DNA of 64,000 bases. Origin: Drouetiella hepatica Uher 2000/2452. GTDB lineage: Bacteria > Cyanobacteriota > Cyanobacteriia > Elainellales > Elainellaceae. Shown one piece after another: positions 43,911 through 52,798 of the stretch. The notes beneath the pieces were generated by a model. It was not told the origin of the DNA and searched no databases. It saw only the letters and a program-made list of their open reading frames with translations. A program made the translations under genes and the position numbers. Location: the NCBI GenBank assembly GCA_019359505.1, contig JAHHHD010000005.1:124001-188000 (forward strand), given 5' to 3'. Position 1 is the first letter of the stretch, and the number at the start of each line of letters is the position of its first letter.

Positions 43911-46508
43911 ATGTCGCATATCTACCAGATTGATTCCACAAACATGAACGGACGCAAATCCTTTGAGCTACCCGGAGCAAAGCCCCACTACAACCCCGAT
44001 CGCCCCGGACAGGTTGAGCATATTTTCTTAGACTTAGTGCTAGATATTCCTCAGCAAAGCTATCGTGGCACTTGCAGCATCCGCTTAAACCCGGTTCGTA
44101 GCGGCATCGATCGCCTCACGCTAGATGCCGTCAATCTGCACATTGAGTCTGTGCAAATAGCAGGGGTGTCGCAAGATTTTGAGTATGACGGGGAGCAGCT
44201 TCAGGTACGGCTCAAAGACGCAACCGCTGTCGGAAAAGCGCTGACTTTGGCGATCGCCTATCACGTAGAGCAGCCCCAGCGCGGCATTTACTTCATTGCG
44301 CCTGACGAAAGCTATCCTCAAAAGCCCGTGCAGGTCTGGACGCAGGGCGAAGATGAGGACTCGCGCTACTGGTTTCCCTGTTTCGACTATCCGGGACAGC
44401 TCAGCACTTCAGAAATTCAGGTGCAGGTGCCGAGAGAGCTAATGGCGATTTCCAACGGGGAGCTAGTGGAAGTCCGGGAAGCGGGCGATACCAAAATCTA
44501 TCGTTGGCTACAGCAGCAGATTCATCCGACTTACTTAATTACCTTGGCAGTGGGCGATTTTGCCGAACTCAAAGACGAGTGGCAGGGCAAACCCGTCACC
44601 TACTACGTCGAAAAAGGTCGAGAAGCAGATGCTCAGCGAACGATGGGCAAAACGCCGCAGATGATTGAGTTCTTTAGTCAGGCGTTTGGCTACGCCTACC
44701 CCTATCCCAAATATGCCCAGGTTTGCGTCGCCGACTTCATCTTTGGCGGCATGGAAAACACCTCCACGACGCTGTTAATGGATCGCTGTTTGCTAGACGC
44801 ACGGGCGGCGATCGACAATCGCAGCTCTGAAACGCTAGTTGCCCATGAGTTAGCCCATCAGTGGTTTGGCGATTTGGTCGTGATTAAGCACTGGTCGCAC
44901 GCCTGGATTAAAGAGGGCATGGCGACCTACTCCGAGGTGCTATGGATCGATCAAGAGTACGGGGCAGAAGAGGCGGCATACTATCGCCTCGGCATTGCCC
45001 GCAACTATCTGACCGAAGACAGCACCCGCTACCGTCGCCCGATCGTCACCCATGTCTACCGAGAGGCGATCGAGCTATACGATCGCCACCTCTATGAAAA
45101 AGGCGGCTGCGTCTATCACATGGTGAGAGCCGAGCTAGGGGACGAGCTGTTCTTCAAGGCGATTCATACCTTCGTGCAGGAAAACGCCCACAAAACGGTA
45201 GAAACGATCGATTTATTGCGGGCGATCGAGAAAGTCACCGGACGCAACCTGCAATTTCTGTTCGATCAATATGTCTTCCGGGGCGGACATCCCGACTACA
45301 AGATTGCCTATAGCTGGGATGGGGACAGCAACCTCGCCAAGCTAACCGTTACCCAAACTCAAGCCAAAGACGGCGATACTACGACTCAGAGCGGACGGTT
45401 TGACCTCAAAATTCCGATTGGCTTTGGCTATGCAGAGGTATCTGAAGAAAAGACTCATCCTCAACTCAAAACATTTACCGTTCGCATTCACGAGCGCGAG
45501 CAGAGCTTTTACTTTCCGCTAGAGCAAAAGCCAGACTTTGTCAGCTTTGATGTCGGCAACCACACGCTAAAAACCGTGACGCTAGAGTATCCAGTTGCCG
45601 AGCTGAAGGCGCAGCTACAGCAAGACCCCGACCCGGTTTCGCGGATTTATGCGGCTGAAGCACTTGCCAAGAAAGGAGGGCTTGAGGCAGTTAAAGCCCT
45701 TGCGGAGGCTCTAGTAAACGATCGCCTTTGGGGAGTCCGAGCTGAGGTTGCAGAGCAGCTTGCCTCCGTGAAGCTCGATCAGGCTTTGACGGGATTGCTG
45801 CAAGGCTTAAACGACCCAGAGGCGCGAGTCCGACGGGCAACGATCGATGCCCTAGCTTCCCTCAAAACAGAGGCAAGCTACGCGGCGCTAAGAGAAATTG
45901 CCGAAAAAGGAGATGCCAGCTACTACACGGAGTCTGCCGCGCTGTCGGGCTTGGGTGCCGTCACTGGGGCAAATGCTTCAAAAGAGCCAGAAGCCTTGGC
46001 GCTCTACCAGTCTGTGCTGCAAACGCGATCGGGCTGGAATGAGATGGTCAGAGGGGGGGCGATCGCCGGACTCAGCAAGCTCAAAACCTCTGAAGCAGCT
46101 CTGAACCTGATTTTGGAATATACTGCCGCAGGTACGCCTCAGCCCTTAAGGCTATCGGCAATTCGAGCGCTGGGAGCTATCTCTACCGGGCAAACCCATG
46201 TCAATCTAGAGCGGATTCTCAATCGCCTTAGCGAACTTTCACGGGAGACATTTTTCCTTACGCAGGTTTCTACCGTCGTGGCGCTAGGACAAATGGAAAC
46301 TGCGAAAGCGATCGGCATTCTGCAATCTCTGGCAGACCAAACGCCCGACGGACGGGTGCGGCGCTTGGCAGAGGAATCGGTGCAAAAAGTGATGAAAGCG
46401 GTGGAACAAGATCAAGCGATTTCTCAGCTTCAAGAGGATCTGGAGCAGGTCAAAAAAGACAATCAGGAGTTGCGCAGCCGTCTGGAATCACTCGAAGCGA
46501 AATCTTAA
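43911..46508 (+). CDS. M1 family aminopeptidase with C-terminal HEAT repeats
   Basis: This 865-residue zinc aminopeptidase has an N-terminal beta-saddle, the exopeptidase motif FGGMENTST, and the HExxH...E zinc site at His312, His316 and Glu335 (VAHELAHQWFGD...AWIKEG). The M1 core ends at about residue 560. From about 570 to 830 the sequence turns into PBS-lyase-type HEAT repeats (VSRIYAAEALAKKG, VRAEVAEQLASV, ARVRRATIDALASL), then a C-terminal coiled coil (DLEQVKKDNQELRSRLES). I chose the ATG at 43911 (MSHIYQIDSTN); the frame is open to 43821. Confidence 0.92.
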   Translation: MSHIYQIDSTNMNGRKSFELPGAKPHYNPDRPGQVEHIFLDLVLDIPQQSYRGTCSIRLNPVRSGIDRLTLDAVNLHIESVQIAGVSQDFEYDGEQLQVRLKDATAVGKALTLAIAYHVEQPQRGIYFIAPDESYPQKPVQVWTQGEDEDSRYWFPCFDYPGQLSTSEIQVQVPRELMAISNGELVEVREAGDTKIYRWLQQQIHPTYLITLAVGDFAELKDEWQGKPVTYYVEKGREADAQRTMGKTPQMIEFFSQAFGYAYPYPKYAQVCVADFIFGGMENTSTTLLMDRCLLDARAAIDNRSSETLVAHELAHQWFGDLVVIKHWSHAWIKEGMATYSEVLWIDQEYGAEEAAYYRLGIARNYLTEDSTRYRRPIVTHVYREAIELYDRHLYEKGGCVYHMVRAELGDELFFKAIHTFVQENAHKTVETIDLLRAIEKVTGRNLQFLFDQYVFRGGHPDYKIAYSWDGDSNLAKLTVTQTQAKDGDTTTQSGRFDLKIPIGFGYAEVSEEKTHPQLKTFTVRIHEREQSFYFPLEQKPDFVSFDVGNHTLKTVTLEYPVAELKAQLQQDPDPVSRIYAAEALAKKGGLEAVKALAEALVNDRLWGVRAEVAEQLASVKLDQALTGLLQGLNDPEARVRRATIDALASLKTEASYAALREIAEKGDASYYTESAALSGLGAVTGANASKEPEALALYQSVLQTRSGWNEMVRGGAIAGLSKLKTSEAALNLILEYTAAGTPQPLRLSAIRALGAISTGQTHVNLERILNRLSELSRETFFLTQVSTVVALGQMETAKAIGILQSLADQTPDGRVRRLAEESVQKVMKAVEQDQAISQLQEDLEQVKKDNQELRSRLESLEAKS

Positions 46509-46600
46509 CAAATGCCTAATTACCGCTTGGTGTCTACTTGGAGGTCAAACTTGGGCAGAAAACCGCAAAACAGCTGAGTTTTATATCCGAGCTTTTACCG

Positions 46601-46638
46601 TTGACAAATTGACATTGCTTATGCTTTCAAGGTTCAAT
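46601..46638 (+). promoter_or_regulatory. Possible sigma-70 promoter before the 97-residue gene
   Basis: Two overlapping TTGACA boxes occur at 46601 and 46609. The second is followed after 18 bp by TTCAAT (46633-46638). It lies 80 bp upstream of the small gene. Only the -35 box is strong. Confidence 0.35.
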
Positions 46639-46714
46639 GATAGGTAAAAGGCGCTAACGCATCCCCGCCAAGAGACTCGTTAACGCCCCACTCCTTAACG
46701 GAATAGAAAGTATC

Positions 46715-47008
46715 ATGCCACAAAACCTTGATTCTGATAATCCATTGCCTACTCTAGCGTTGGACGCCTTAGCATCGAAAACTTCGACATCCTACCGCGA
46801 TCGTCTTAATCACTGGGCGGTTGTGCGTCTGTCGCCTGCCACTCAAATCAATGCAGTTCAGAAAAACGCAGTTCAGAAAAACATAGTTGCTCGGTTTCGC
46901 AGTCGCTCGGATGCCGAAGGGCATTTGCGCTTTTTGCGCAGCAGTATGCCAGAGGGCAATTTTCTAGTCAGCTTTGACAACCAAAAAAATGTTGAAGGAG
47001 TGGGCTAG
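46715..47008 (+). CDS. Unknown 97-residue protein
   Basis: This soluble protein has a polar N-terminus, a middle RLNHWAVVRLSPATQINAV, and a C-terminal fold-like segment VARFRSRSDAEGHLRFLRS. The last looks like the short alpha/beta module of small cyanobacterial proteins. Residues 51-60 contain a tandem NAVQKNAVQKN duplication matched by a 15-bp DNA repeat. AACGGAATAG is the only weak ribosome-binding signal. The function is unknown. Confidence 0.6.
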   Translation: MPQNLDSDNPLPTLALDALASKTSTSYRDRLNHWAVVRLSPATQINAVQKNAVQKNIVARFRSRSDAEGHLRFLRSSMPEGNFLVSFDNQKNVEGVG

Positions 47009-47054
47009 CGATCGCGTCCATGTCAGCTATGTAGACATCTTACGTATTATGTGA

Positions 47055-47091
47055 CTATTGTGGGCGGGGGCAAAGTCCCTGCCCACAATAG
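47055..47091. repeat. Hairpin CTATTGTGGGC... (isolated)
   Basis: The arms CTATTGTGGGCGGGG and their near-complement surround a CAAAG centre. It lies 46 bp after the 97-residue gene and may serve as its terminator, although no T run follows. Confidence 0.6.
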
Positions 47092-47129
47092 TATGTAAGC
47101 CCAGACAGTATGCAAGCCCAGACAGTATG

Positions 47130-47231
47130 TATAGCCCTACATAATTGAGTTAGGACGAGTTATTTTTTGAGAGCCGCGCGGAGCGCGGCTCTCAAAAAAT
47201 AACTCATTGGATCTAAGCGCGTAGCGCTATA
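47130..47231 (+). repeat. Family B 102-bp palindromic element
   Basis: The element begins TATAGCCCTACATAATTGAG and ends AGCGCGTAGCGCTATA. The core arms GTTATTTTTTGAGAGCCGCGC and their complement surround the loop GGA. It lies 105 bp upstream of the ethylene-receptor-like kinase gene. Confidence 0.88.
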
Positions 47232-47335
47232 AGCCTGAACAAGGAGCTGAAGTCGTTCTGCTCTTTGCCTGTCTAAGTCAATCTTGTAGGACTTCCAAGC
47301 AACGACACATAAGCAACCCCATAGGAAAGCAAAAT

Positions 47336-50044
47336 ATGTTGGAACTTCACGGCAATTTTGGCACTTTGGCATTTATTCCTCATGGGCATTGCTATCTCTG
47401 GAAACCTGGATTGGTGTGGCTACATGTGTTGTCTGACGGACTGATTGCCTTAGCCTATTTCTCGATTCCCGTAGCGCTGCTCTACTTTGTGCGTCAACGT
47501 CGAGATTTACCCTATCCTTGGCTTTTTCAACTGTTTGGAGTTTTCATTGTTGCCTGTGGGTTAACTCACGTCATGGAGATTTGGACGCTCTGGCACCCAA
47601 TCTATTGGGCTTCAGGGGCGCTAAAATCTGTCACTGCGATCGCCTCCTTGACGACTGCATCAGCCTTGATTCCAGTGATTCCTCAAGCACTTGCCCTGCC
47701 TACCCTTAGCGAATTGGAAGCCGTTAAAGTGGCATTGGAAATTAGCGAACGCAAAGCTGCTGAAGCCGCATTAGCTATATCGCAACAGCGCTATCAAAAC
47801 CTGGTAGAGAATTCTCCTGACACCATTGAGCGATTTGATCTGCAGCTCCGTCATCTTTATGTCAGCCCAGCCCTCACTCAAATCACTGGAATTGCAGCAG
47901 AAGCTTTTTTGGGCAAAACCTGCCGTGACATGGGCATGAGTCAGCCTATGGTGGACGCTTGGGAGGCGGCGGCAGCGGCGCTGTTGGCGACCGGACAAAA
48001 GCAGGTGATTGAGTTTTCGTCTCCCACGCTAAATGGGATTCGCTTTTTTGAAATGGCGATCGCCCCAGAGTGGTCTGATCAGCGAACGATTGAGTCGATT
48101 CTCTGCATTTCTAGAGACATTACGGAACGCAAACAGGCAGAAGCCGCTCTGCAAAACAGTGAAGAACGCCTGCGCCTAGCGTTAACAGCTGCCAATCAAG
48201 GGCTTTACGACCTCAACTTAAAAACAGGTGAGGTTATTGTCAGCCCAGAGTACATACAAATGCTGAACTATGACCTAGAGGAATTTCAGGAATCTTACGC
48301 CAATTGGAGCGCTCGTCTACATCCCGATGAACTCGCCACTGTGCATCAAGTTTACGAAGATTACATCACGGGTAGGCGGGACGATTATCGCGTTGAATTC
48401 CGTCAGCGCGCTAAGACGGGTGAGTGGAAATGGGTGCTATCCATTGGCAAGATCGTGAGTTGGGATGAGCAAGGAAATCCTCTCCGGATGATTGGCACCC
48501 ATACAGATATTACCGATCTCAAACAAGCTGAAGCCGATCGCCTACAGGCAGGATTACAGGCCGAGAAACTGCGCTTTGAGCTAACCCTGCTAGAAACCCT
48601 GCTCGACACGCTTTTAGCAGGATATTGGGATTGGGATATACCGAACCAAGTGACACATCTGAGTCCAGGACTGAAGCAGATGTTTGGGTATGAAGATCAT
48701 GATCTGCCGAATACGACAGAAACCTGGCAAACCCTGCTCTTCGCGGACGATTTACCCAGAGTGCTGGAGTGTTTCGATCGCCATGTCCAGAGTCACGGCA
48801 AGCTCCCCTACTACAACGAAGTGCGCTATCGACACAAGGATGGCTCAACGGTTTGGGTGATCTGCGTGGGGCAAGTGATTGAATGGGATGCCTCTGGTCA
48901 ACCTTTACGAATGATTGGCTGTCATGTTGACATTACAAAACTGAAGCAAACCGAAGCGACTCTACGCCAAAGCGAAGCCACCAATCGCGCCTTAATGAGT
49001 GCCATCCCTGATTTAATCATCTGGATTGATCAAGATGGCACCTATCTCAATGCCTTGGGCAGCGGCAAAAGCCTGAAGTTAGCCAAGTCATTGCCGGAGC
49101 AAATAGGAGCCAATATCTATGATGTGCTTCCCTATGAGCTAGCTCAAGAGCGAATGCACTACATCCAGCAAGCCCTGCAAACCAACGAACCGCAGGTCTA
49201 TGAATACCAGTTTGAAATTCGAGGTGAAATTCGAGATGAAGAAGCCCGTATTGTCCTGTGTGGCGAGCATCAAGTACTGTGCATCGTGCGGGATATTACC
49301 GATCGCAAGCTCAATGAATCAACCCTTTTGCACACTCAAGCTCAGCTAGAAGCTTCTAACCAAGAATTAGAAGCCTTTGCTTACTCGGTGTCCCATGATT
49401 TGCGATCGCCATTGCGGGCGATCGATGGCTTCAGCAAAGCCCTGCTGGAAGACTATGGCGATCAGTTTGATGCAGAGGGCAAAGACTATTTCGATCGCAT
49501 TCGGCACAATGTTCAGCGCATGGGTATGTTGATTGAGGATCTGTTGAATCTCTCCCGCATCTCCCGATCGGAAATACGGTACGTGGAGGTTAACCTCAGT
49601 GCATTAGTGCAGGAGCAGATAGAGGAATTACGGGCTTCAGATCCCCAACGTCAGGTAGAGTTTGTCGTTGCTCCAGAGGCGATCGTCTCTGCCGACCTCA
49701 CCTTGATGCGCGTCGTCATCAGCAACCTATTGGAAAACGCCTGGAAGTTTACCAGCCACCGTTCTTCTGCCCGCATTGAATTTGGCATAATTAGGCAGGA
49801 TGGACAACTCGTCTGTTTTGTCAGCGACAACGGCGCAGGGTTTGATATGAACTACGCCTCCATGCTCTTTGGGGTCTTCCAACGCTTGCACAATACCAAT
49901 GAATTTCCCGGCACGGGCATTGGTCTAGCGACGGTTCAGCGGGTGATCCATCGGCATGGCGGTCAAATTTGGGCAAAAGCTGCCGTGGAGCAAGGTGCCA
50001 CAATTTACTTCACCATCAGTCCATTTACGAGGGCGAGAGCCTAG
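47336..50044 (+). CDS. Ethylene-receptor-like PAS histidine kinase
   Basis: The first 125 of 902 residues form three membrane helices of the ETR1 ethylene-binding type: HVLSDGLIALAYFSIPVALL, then FIVACGLTHVMEIWTLW. With a constant offset of nine, Asp34, Tyr41, Pro45, Cys74 and His78 align with ETR1 Asp25, Tyr32, Pro36 and the copper ligands Cys65 and His69. Four PAS segments follow (about 150-268, 275-400, 415-545, 555-670), then HisKA with His687 (SVSHDLRSPLRAIDGF) and HATPase (NLLENAWKFT, GTGIGLATVQRVI). No GAF domain is present, unlike Synechocystis SynEtr1. A response regulator starts 3 bp downstream. Ligand binding is inferred. Confidence 0.9.
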   Translation: MLELHGNFGTLAFIPHGHCYLWKPGLVWLHVLSDGLIALAYFSIPVALLYFVRQRRDLPYPWLFQLFGVFIVACGLTHVMEIWTLWHPIYWASGALKSVTAIASLTTASALIPVIPQALALPTLSELEAVKVALEISERKAAEAALAISQQRYQNLVENSPDTIERFDLQLRHLYVSPALTQITGIAAEAFLGKTCRDMGMSQPMVDAWEAAAAALLATGQKQVIEFSSPTLNGIRFFEMAIAPEWSDQRTIESILCISRDITERKQAEAALQNSEERLRLALTAANQGLYDLNLKTGEVIVSPEYIQMLNYDLEEFQESYANWSARLHPDELATVHQVYEDYITGRRDDYRVEFRQRAKTGEWKWVLSIGKIVSWDEQGNPLRMIGTHTDITDLKQAEADRLQAGLQAEKLRFELTLLETLLDTLLAGYWDWDIPNQVTHLSPGLKQMFGYEDHDLPNTTETWQTLLFADDLPRVLECFDRHVQSHGKLPYYNEVRYRHKDGSTVWVICVGQVIEWDASGQPLRMIGCHVDITKLKQTEATLRQSEATNRALMSAIPDLIIWIDQDGTYLNALGSGKSLKLAKSLPEQIGANIYDVLPYELAQERMHYIQQALQTNEPQVYEYQFEIRGEIRDEEARIVLCGEHQVLCIVRDITDRKLNESTLLHTQAQLEASNQELEAFAYSVSHDLRSPLRAIDGFSKALLEDYGDQFDAEGKDYFDRIRHNVQRMGMLIEDLLNLSRISRSEIRYVEVNLSALVQEQIEELRASDPQRQVEFVVAPEAIVSADLTLMRVVISNLLENAWKFTSHRSSARIEFGIIRQDGQLVCFVSDNGAGFDMNYASMLFGVFQRLHNTNEFPGTGIGLATVQRVIHRHGGQIWAKAAVEQGATIYFTISPFTRARA

Positions 50045-50047
50045 TCT

Positions 50048-50470
50048 ATGTGTGCTTTGCGTGTCATTTTACTGGTTGAAGATAATCCCGATGATGAACG
50101 TCTCACCATTCGGGCGCTTCAGCGCGGCAAGATTGTCAACGAAATTCTTGTGGCGCGCAATGGGGAAGAAGCTTTAGATCTCGTTTTTAGTCTAGAACCG
50201 TTGCCTAGCGTGGTGCTTTTGGATTTGAAACTCCCTAAAATTGATGGGTTGGAAGTCTTACGGCAAATTCGAGCTAATGAACGCACCCGACTGTTACCCG
50301 TAGTCATACTCACGTCTTCAAGCGAAGATCGCGATATCGTGGATAGCTATAGCTTGGGAGCTAACAGCTATGTGCGGAAGCCTGTTGAAATTGACCCCTT
50401 CACAGAGGCGGTGCGCCAACTAGGGCTGTATTGGATGCTCATTAACGAACCGTTACCCGAAGGGTTGTGA
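50048..50470 (+). CDS. Single-domain response regulator (Rcp1-like)
   Basis: This 140-residue CheY-like receiver has no output domain. The acidic pair is ED in [12 protein letters not shown], the phospho-acceptor is Asp59 ([16 protein letters not shown]), Thr/Ser follow in [11 protein letters not shown], and the conserved Lys is in [19 protein letters not shown] resembles the regulators paired with cyanobacterial phytochromes. It lies 3 bp after the ethylene-receptor-like kinase and 3 bp before the next kinase, so it probably shuttles phosphate from one or both. Confidence 0.94.
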   Translation: MCALRVILLVEDNPDDERLTIRALQRGKIVNEILVARNGEEALDLVFSLEPLPSVVLLDLKLPKIDGLEVLRQIRANERTRLLPVVILTSSSEDRDIVDSYSLGANSYVRKPVEIDPFTEAVRQLGLYWMLINEPLPEGL

Positions 50471-50473
50471 TCC

Positions 50474-52792
50474 ATGAGTGAACCCTTGAATGTGCTGATG
50501 GTTGAAGATCTAGAGGATGATGCTCTGCTTGTGCTGCGAGAACTGCGGCGCGGCGGCTTCAACCCGATTTGGGAGCGAGTGCAAACGGCGATCGCGCTTC
50601 GAGCCGCCCTGGATACTCGCTCCTGGGACGTGATCATCTCAGACTATCGATTGCCCGGATTTAACGCGCCAGCAGCACTTGAGGTGGTTCAACACAGTCA
50701 GATCGACCTGCCATTTATCGTGGTGTCGGGCACAATCGGCGAAACATTAGCAGTCGCCATGATGAAGGCAGGTGCCCATGATTATCTGATGAAGGATAAT
50801 CTGGCTCGATTGCCAGAGGCGGTGCGACGAGAAGTGCGCGAGGCTCAAATCCGGGCAGAGCGAAGGCAGGGCATGATCGAACTCCGTCAAACTGCCGAGC
50901 GAGAGCAGTTGATTCGTATGGTGACAGAGCGAATTCGGCGATCGCTCAATCTCGATGAAATTCTGACCACGACCGTGACCGAAGTGCGCCAGGTTTTACA
51001 GACCGATCGCGTCATTCTGTTCAGGCTCAAAACAGACGATCAGGGCTATGTGGTGCAAGAGTCGGTCGATGCGCGATGGCAGTCCCTGCGAGGACAGGAT
51101 ATTCATGACCCCTGTTTTCTCACAAATTACACTCAACAGTATTTTCAGGGGCGAGTTCGGGCGATCGCCGACATCGACGATGGCAGCATCCAGTCCTGTC
51201 ATGCCGACTTTCTCAGACAGTTTCAGATTCGGGCAAATTTGATTGTGCCCATCATCCAAACCACAGAACTCTGGGGATTGCTGATTGCCCAGCAGTGTGA
51301 ACAGTCTCGGCAGTGGTCGCAGGACGAAATTCAGCTCTTGCAGCAGCTTGCAAATCAGGTGGCGATCGCCATCCATCAAGCCGATCTCTATCGACAGACC
51401 CAGCTAGAGCTAGCCGAACGCCAGCGAGCAGAAGCGGCGCTCCAACGCCTCAACCAGGAACTCGAACAGCGGGTGCAAGAACGCACTCAGGCGCTGCAAC
51501 AACAGGCAGAACAGGAGCGCCTGTTGCGGTTGATTATCCAAAATATTCACCAATCGCTTGATCTAGAAGACATTCTGGCAACGGTGCTAGACGAAACTCG
51601 CCAAACCCTACAAGCCGACCGGGTTGCCATCTACCAGTTCACCCCTGATTGGAGTGGGCGCTTTGTCGCCGAGTCGGTAGGGGAAGGGTGGTTACCGCTC
51701 GTGGGAGAGGGGATTTACACCCTGTGGGAGGATACCTACCTGCAAGAACATCAGGGCGGACGCTATCAAAACAACGAAACCTTCGCCGTTAATGACATTT
51801 ACACAATCGGGCATAGCCAGTGCCATCTCGATATATTGGAGCAGTTTCAGGTGAGAGCCTATGCGCTCGCCCCCATTTTCTTGAACGATCGGCTCTGGGG
51901 TTTACTTGCGGCATACCAAAATCATGCCCCGCGTGAATGGCAGTCTTGGGAAGTGAGTCTGCTGCACCAGATTGGCATCCGCACGGCGATCGCCCTGCGC
52001 CAATCTCAGCTCTATCAGGCCGCTCAGACGCAGGTACAGACCCTAGAGCAGATTAGTCAGCTGAAAGATGATTTTTTGAGCACTGTCTCTCACGAATTGC
52101 GATCGCCCTTAGCCAATATCAAAATGGCGATCCAGATGGTGAAGCTCAGCCTCAATCAACAGCAAATTCACGACGAGCGCTTAGATCGCTACATCCAGAT
52201 CCTGGACGAGGGTTGTACCCAGGAGCTAACCCTGATTAATGACCTGCTTGACTTGCAGCGGTTGGAAGCAGGTGTGCAATTACTGGAGCTAGAGAGCATT
52301 GATCTGAATTTTTGGCTGCCCTCGATCGTAGAACTCTTTGAAGACCGCGCTCAAAAGCAGCAACAGAGCCTGAATATTAACTTATCTCCAGATTTACCTG
52401 TCTTAACCACAGATTTAAGTGAGTTCAAACGTGTTCTCATGGAGTTGCTTCACAATGCTTGCAAATACACGCCGCCCCATGAGCAGATCACAATTACCGC
52501 CCAGGCTGATGAGACGACTCTACAAGTTCAGGTCTGCAACTCAGGCGTAGAATTACCCTCTGAAGAACTGCCCCACTTATTTGAGAAGTTTTACCGGGTT
52601 GCTAGTGTCGATCGCTGGAAACACGGCGGCACCGGATTAGGGCTGGCGCTGGTGAAACACCTGGTTGAGCACCTGAATGGTTCAATTGAGGTGAGAAGTG
52701 CTAATGCTCTCACTTGCTTTACCCTACAGCTACCGCTTAAACCCCAATGTTCCGAACGATTCTTGGATGAAATTGTGGGCGGTGCTGGATGA
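50474..52792 (+). CDS. Receiver-CBCR-CBCR histidine kinase
   Basis: The 772 residues comprise a receiver (1-120, Asp57), a coiled linker, two bilin-binding-type GAF domains and a kinase. GAF1 (about 155-305) has the second-cysteine DXCF motif DPCF (Cys214) and the canonical chromophore Cys242-His243 in QSCHADFLRQF. A coiled coil (about 308-350) leads to GAF2 (about 358-512) with canonical Cys450-His451 in GHSQCHLDILEQF and WEDTYLQEHQGGRY, but no DXCF; this fits the red/green lineage. HisKA His540 (STVSHELRSPLANIK) and HATPase (LLHNACKYTPP, GTGLGLALVKHL) follow. It should sense two colours and feed the preceding regulator. Confidence 0.92.
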   Translation: MSEPLNVLMVEDLEDDALLVLRELRRGGFNPIWERVQTAIALRAALDTRSWDVIISDYRLPGFNAPAALEVVQHSQIDLPFIVVSGTIGETLAVAMMKAGAHDYLMKDNLARLPEAVRREVREAQIRAERRQGMIELRQTAEREQLIRMVTERIRRSLNLDEILTTTVTEVRQVLQTDRVILFRLKTDDQGYVVQESVDARWQSLRGQDIHDPCFLTNYTQQYFQGRVRAIADIDDGSIQSCHADFLRQFQIRANLIVPIIQTTELWGLLIAQQCEQSRQWSQDEIQLLQQLANQVAIAIHQADLYRQTQLELAERQRAEAALQRLNQELEQRVQERTQALQQQAEQERLLRLIIQNIHQSLDLEDILATVLDETRQTLQADRVAIYQFTPDWSGRFVAESVGEGWLPLVGEGIYTLWEDTYLQEHQGGRYQNNETFAVNDIYTIGHSQCHLDILEQFQVRAYALAPIFLNDRLWGLLAAYQNHAPREWQSWEVSLLHQIGIRTAIALRQSQLYQAAQTQVQTLEQISQLKDDFLSTVSHELRSPLANIKMAIQMVKLSLNQQQIHDERLDRYIQILDEGCTQELTLINDLLDLQRLEAGVQLLELESIDLNFWLPSIVELFEDRAQKQQQSLNINLSPDLPVLTTDLSEFKRVLMELLHNACKYTPPHEQITITAQADETTLQVQVCNSGVELPSEELPHLFEKFYRVASVDRWKHGGTGLGLALVKHLVEHLNGSIEVRSANALTCFTLQLPLKPQCSERFLDEIVGGAG

Positions 52793-52798
52793 AGCTAT

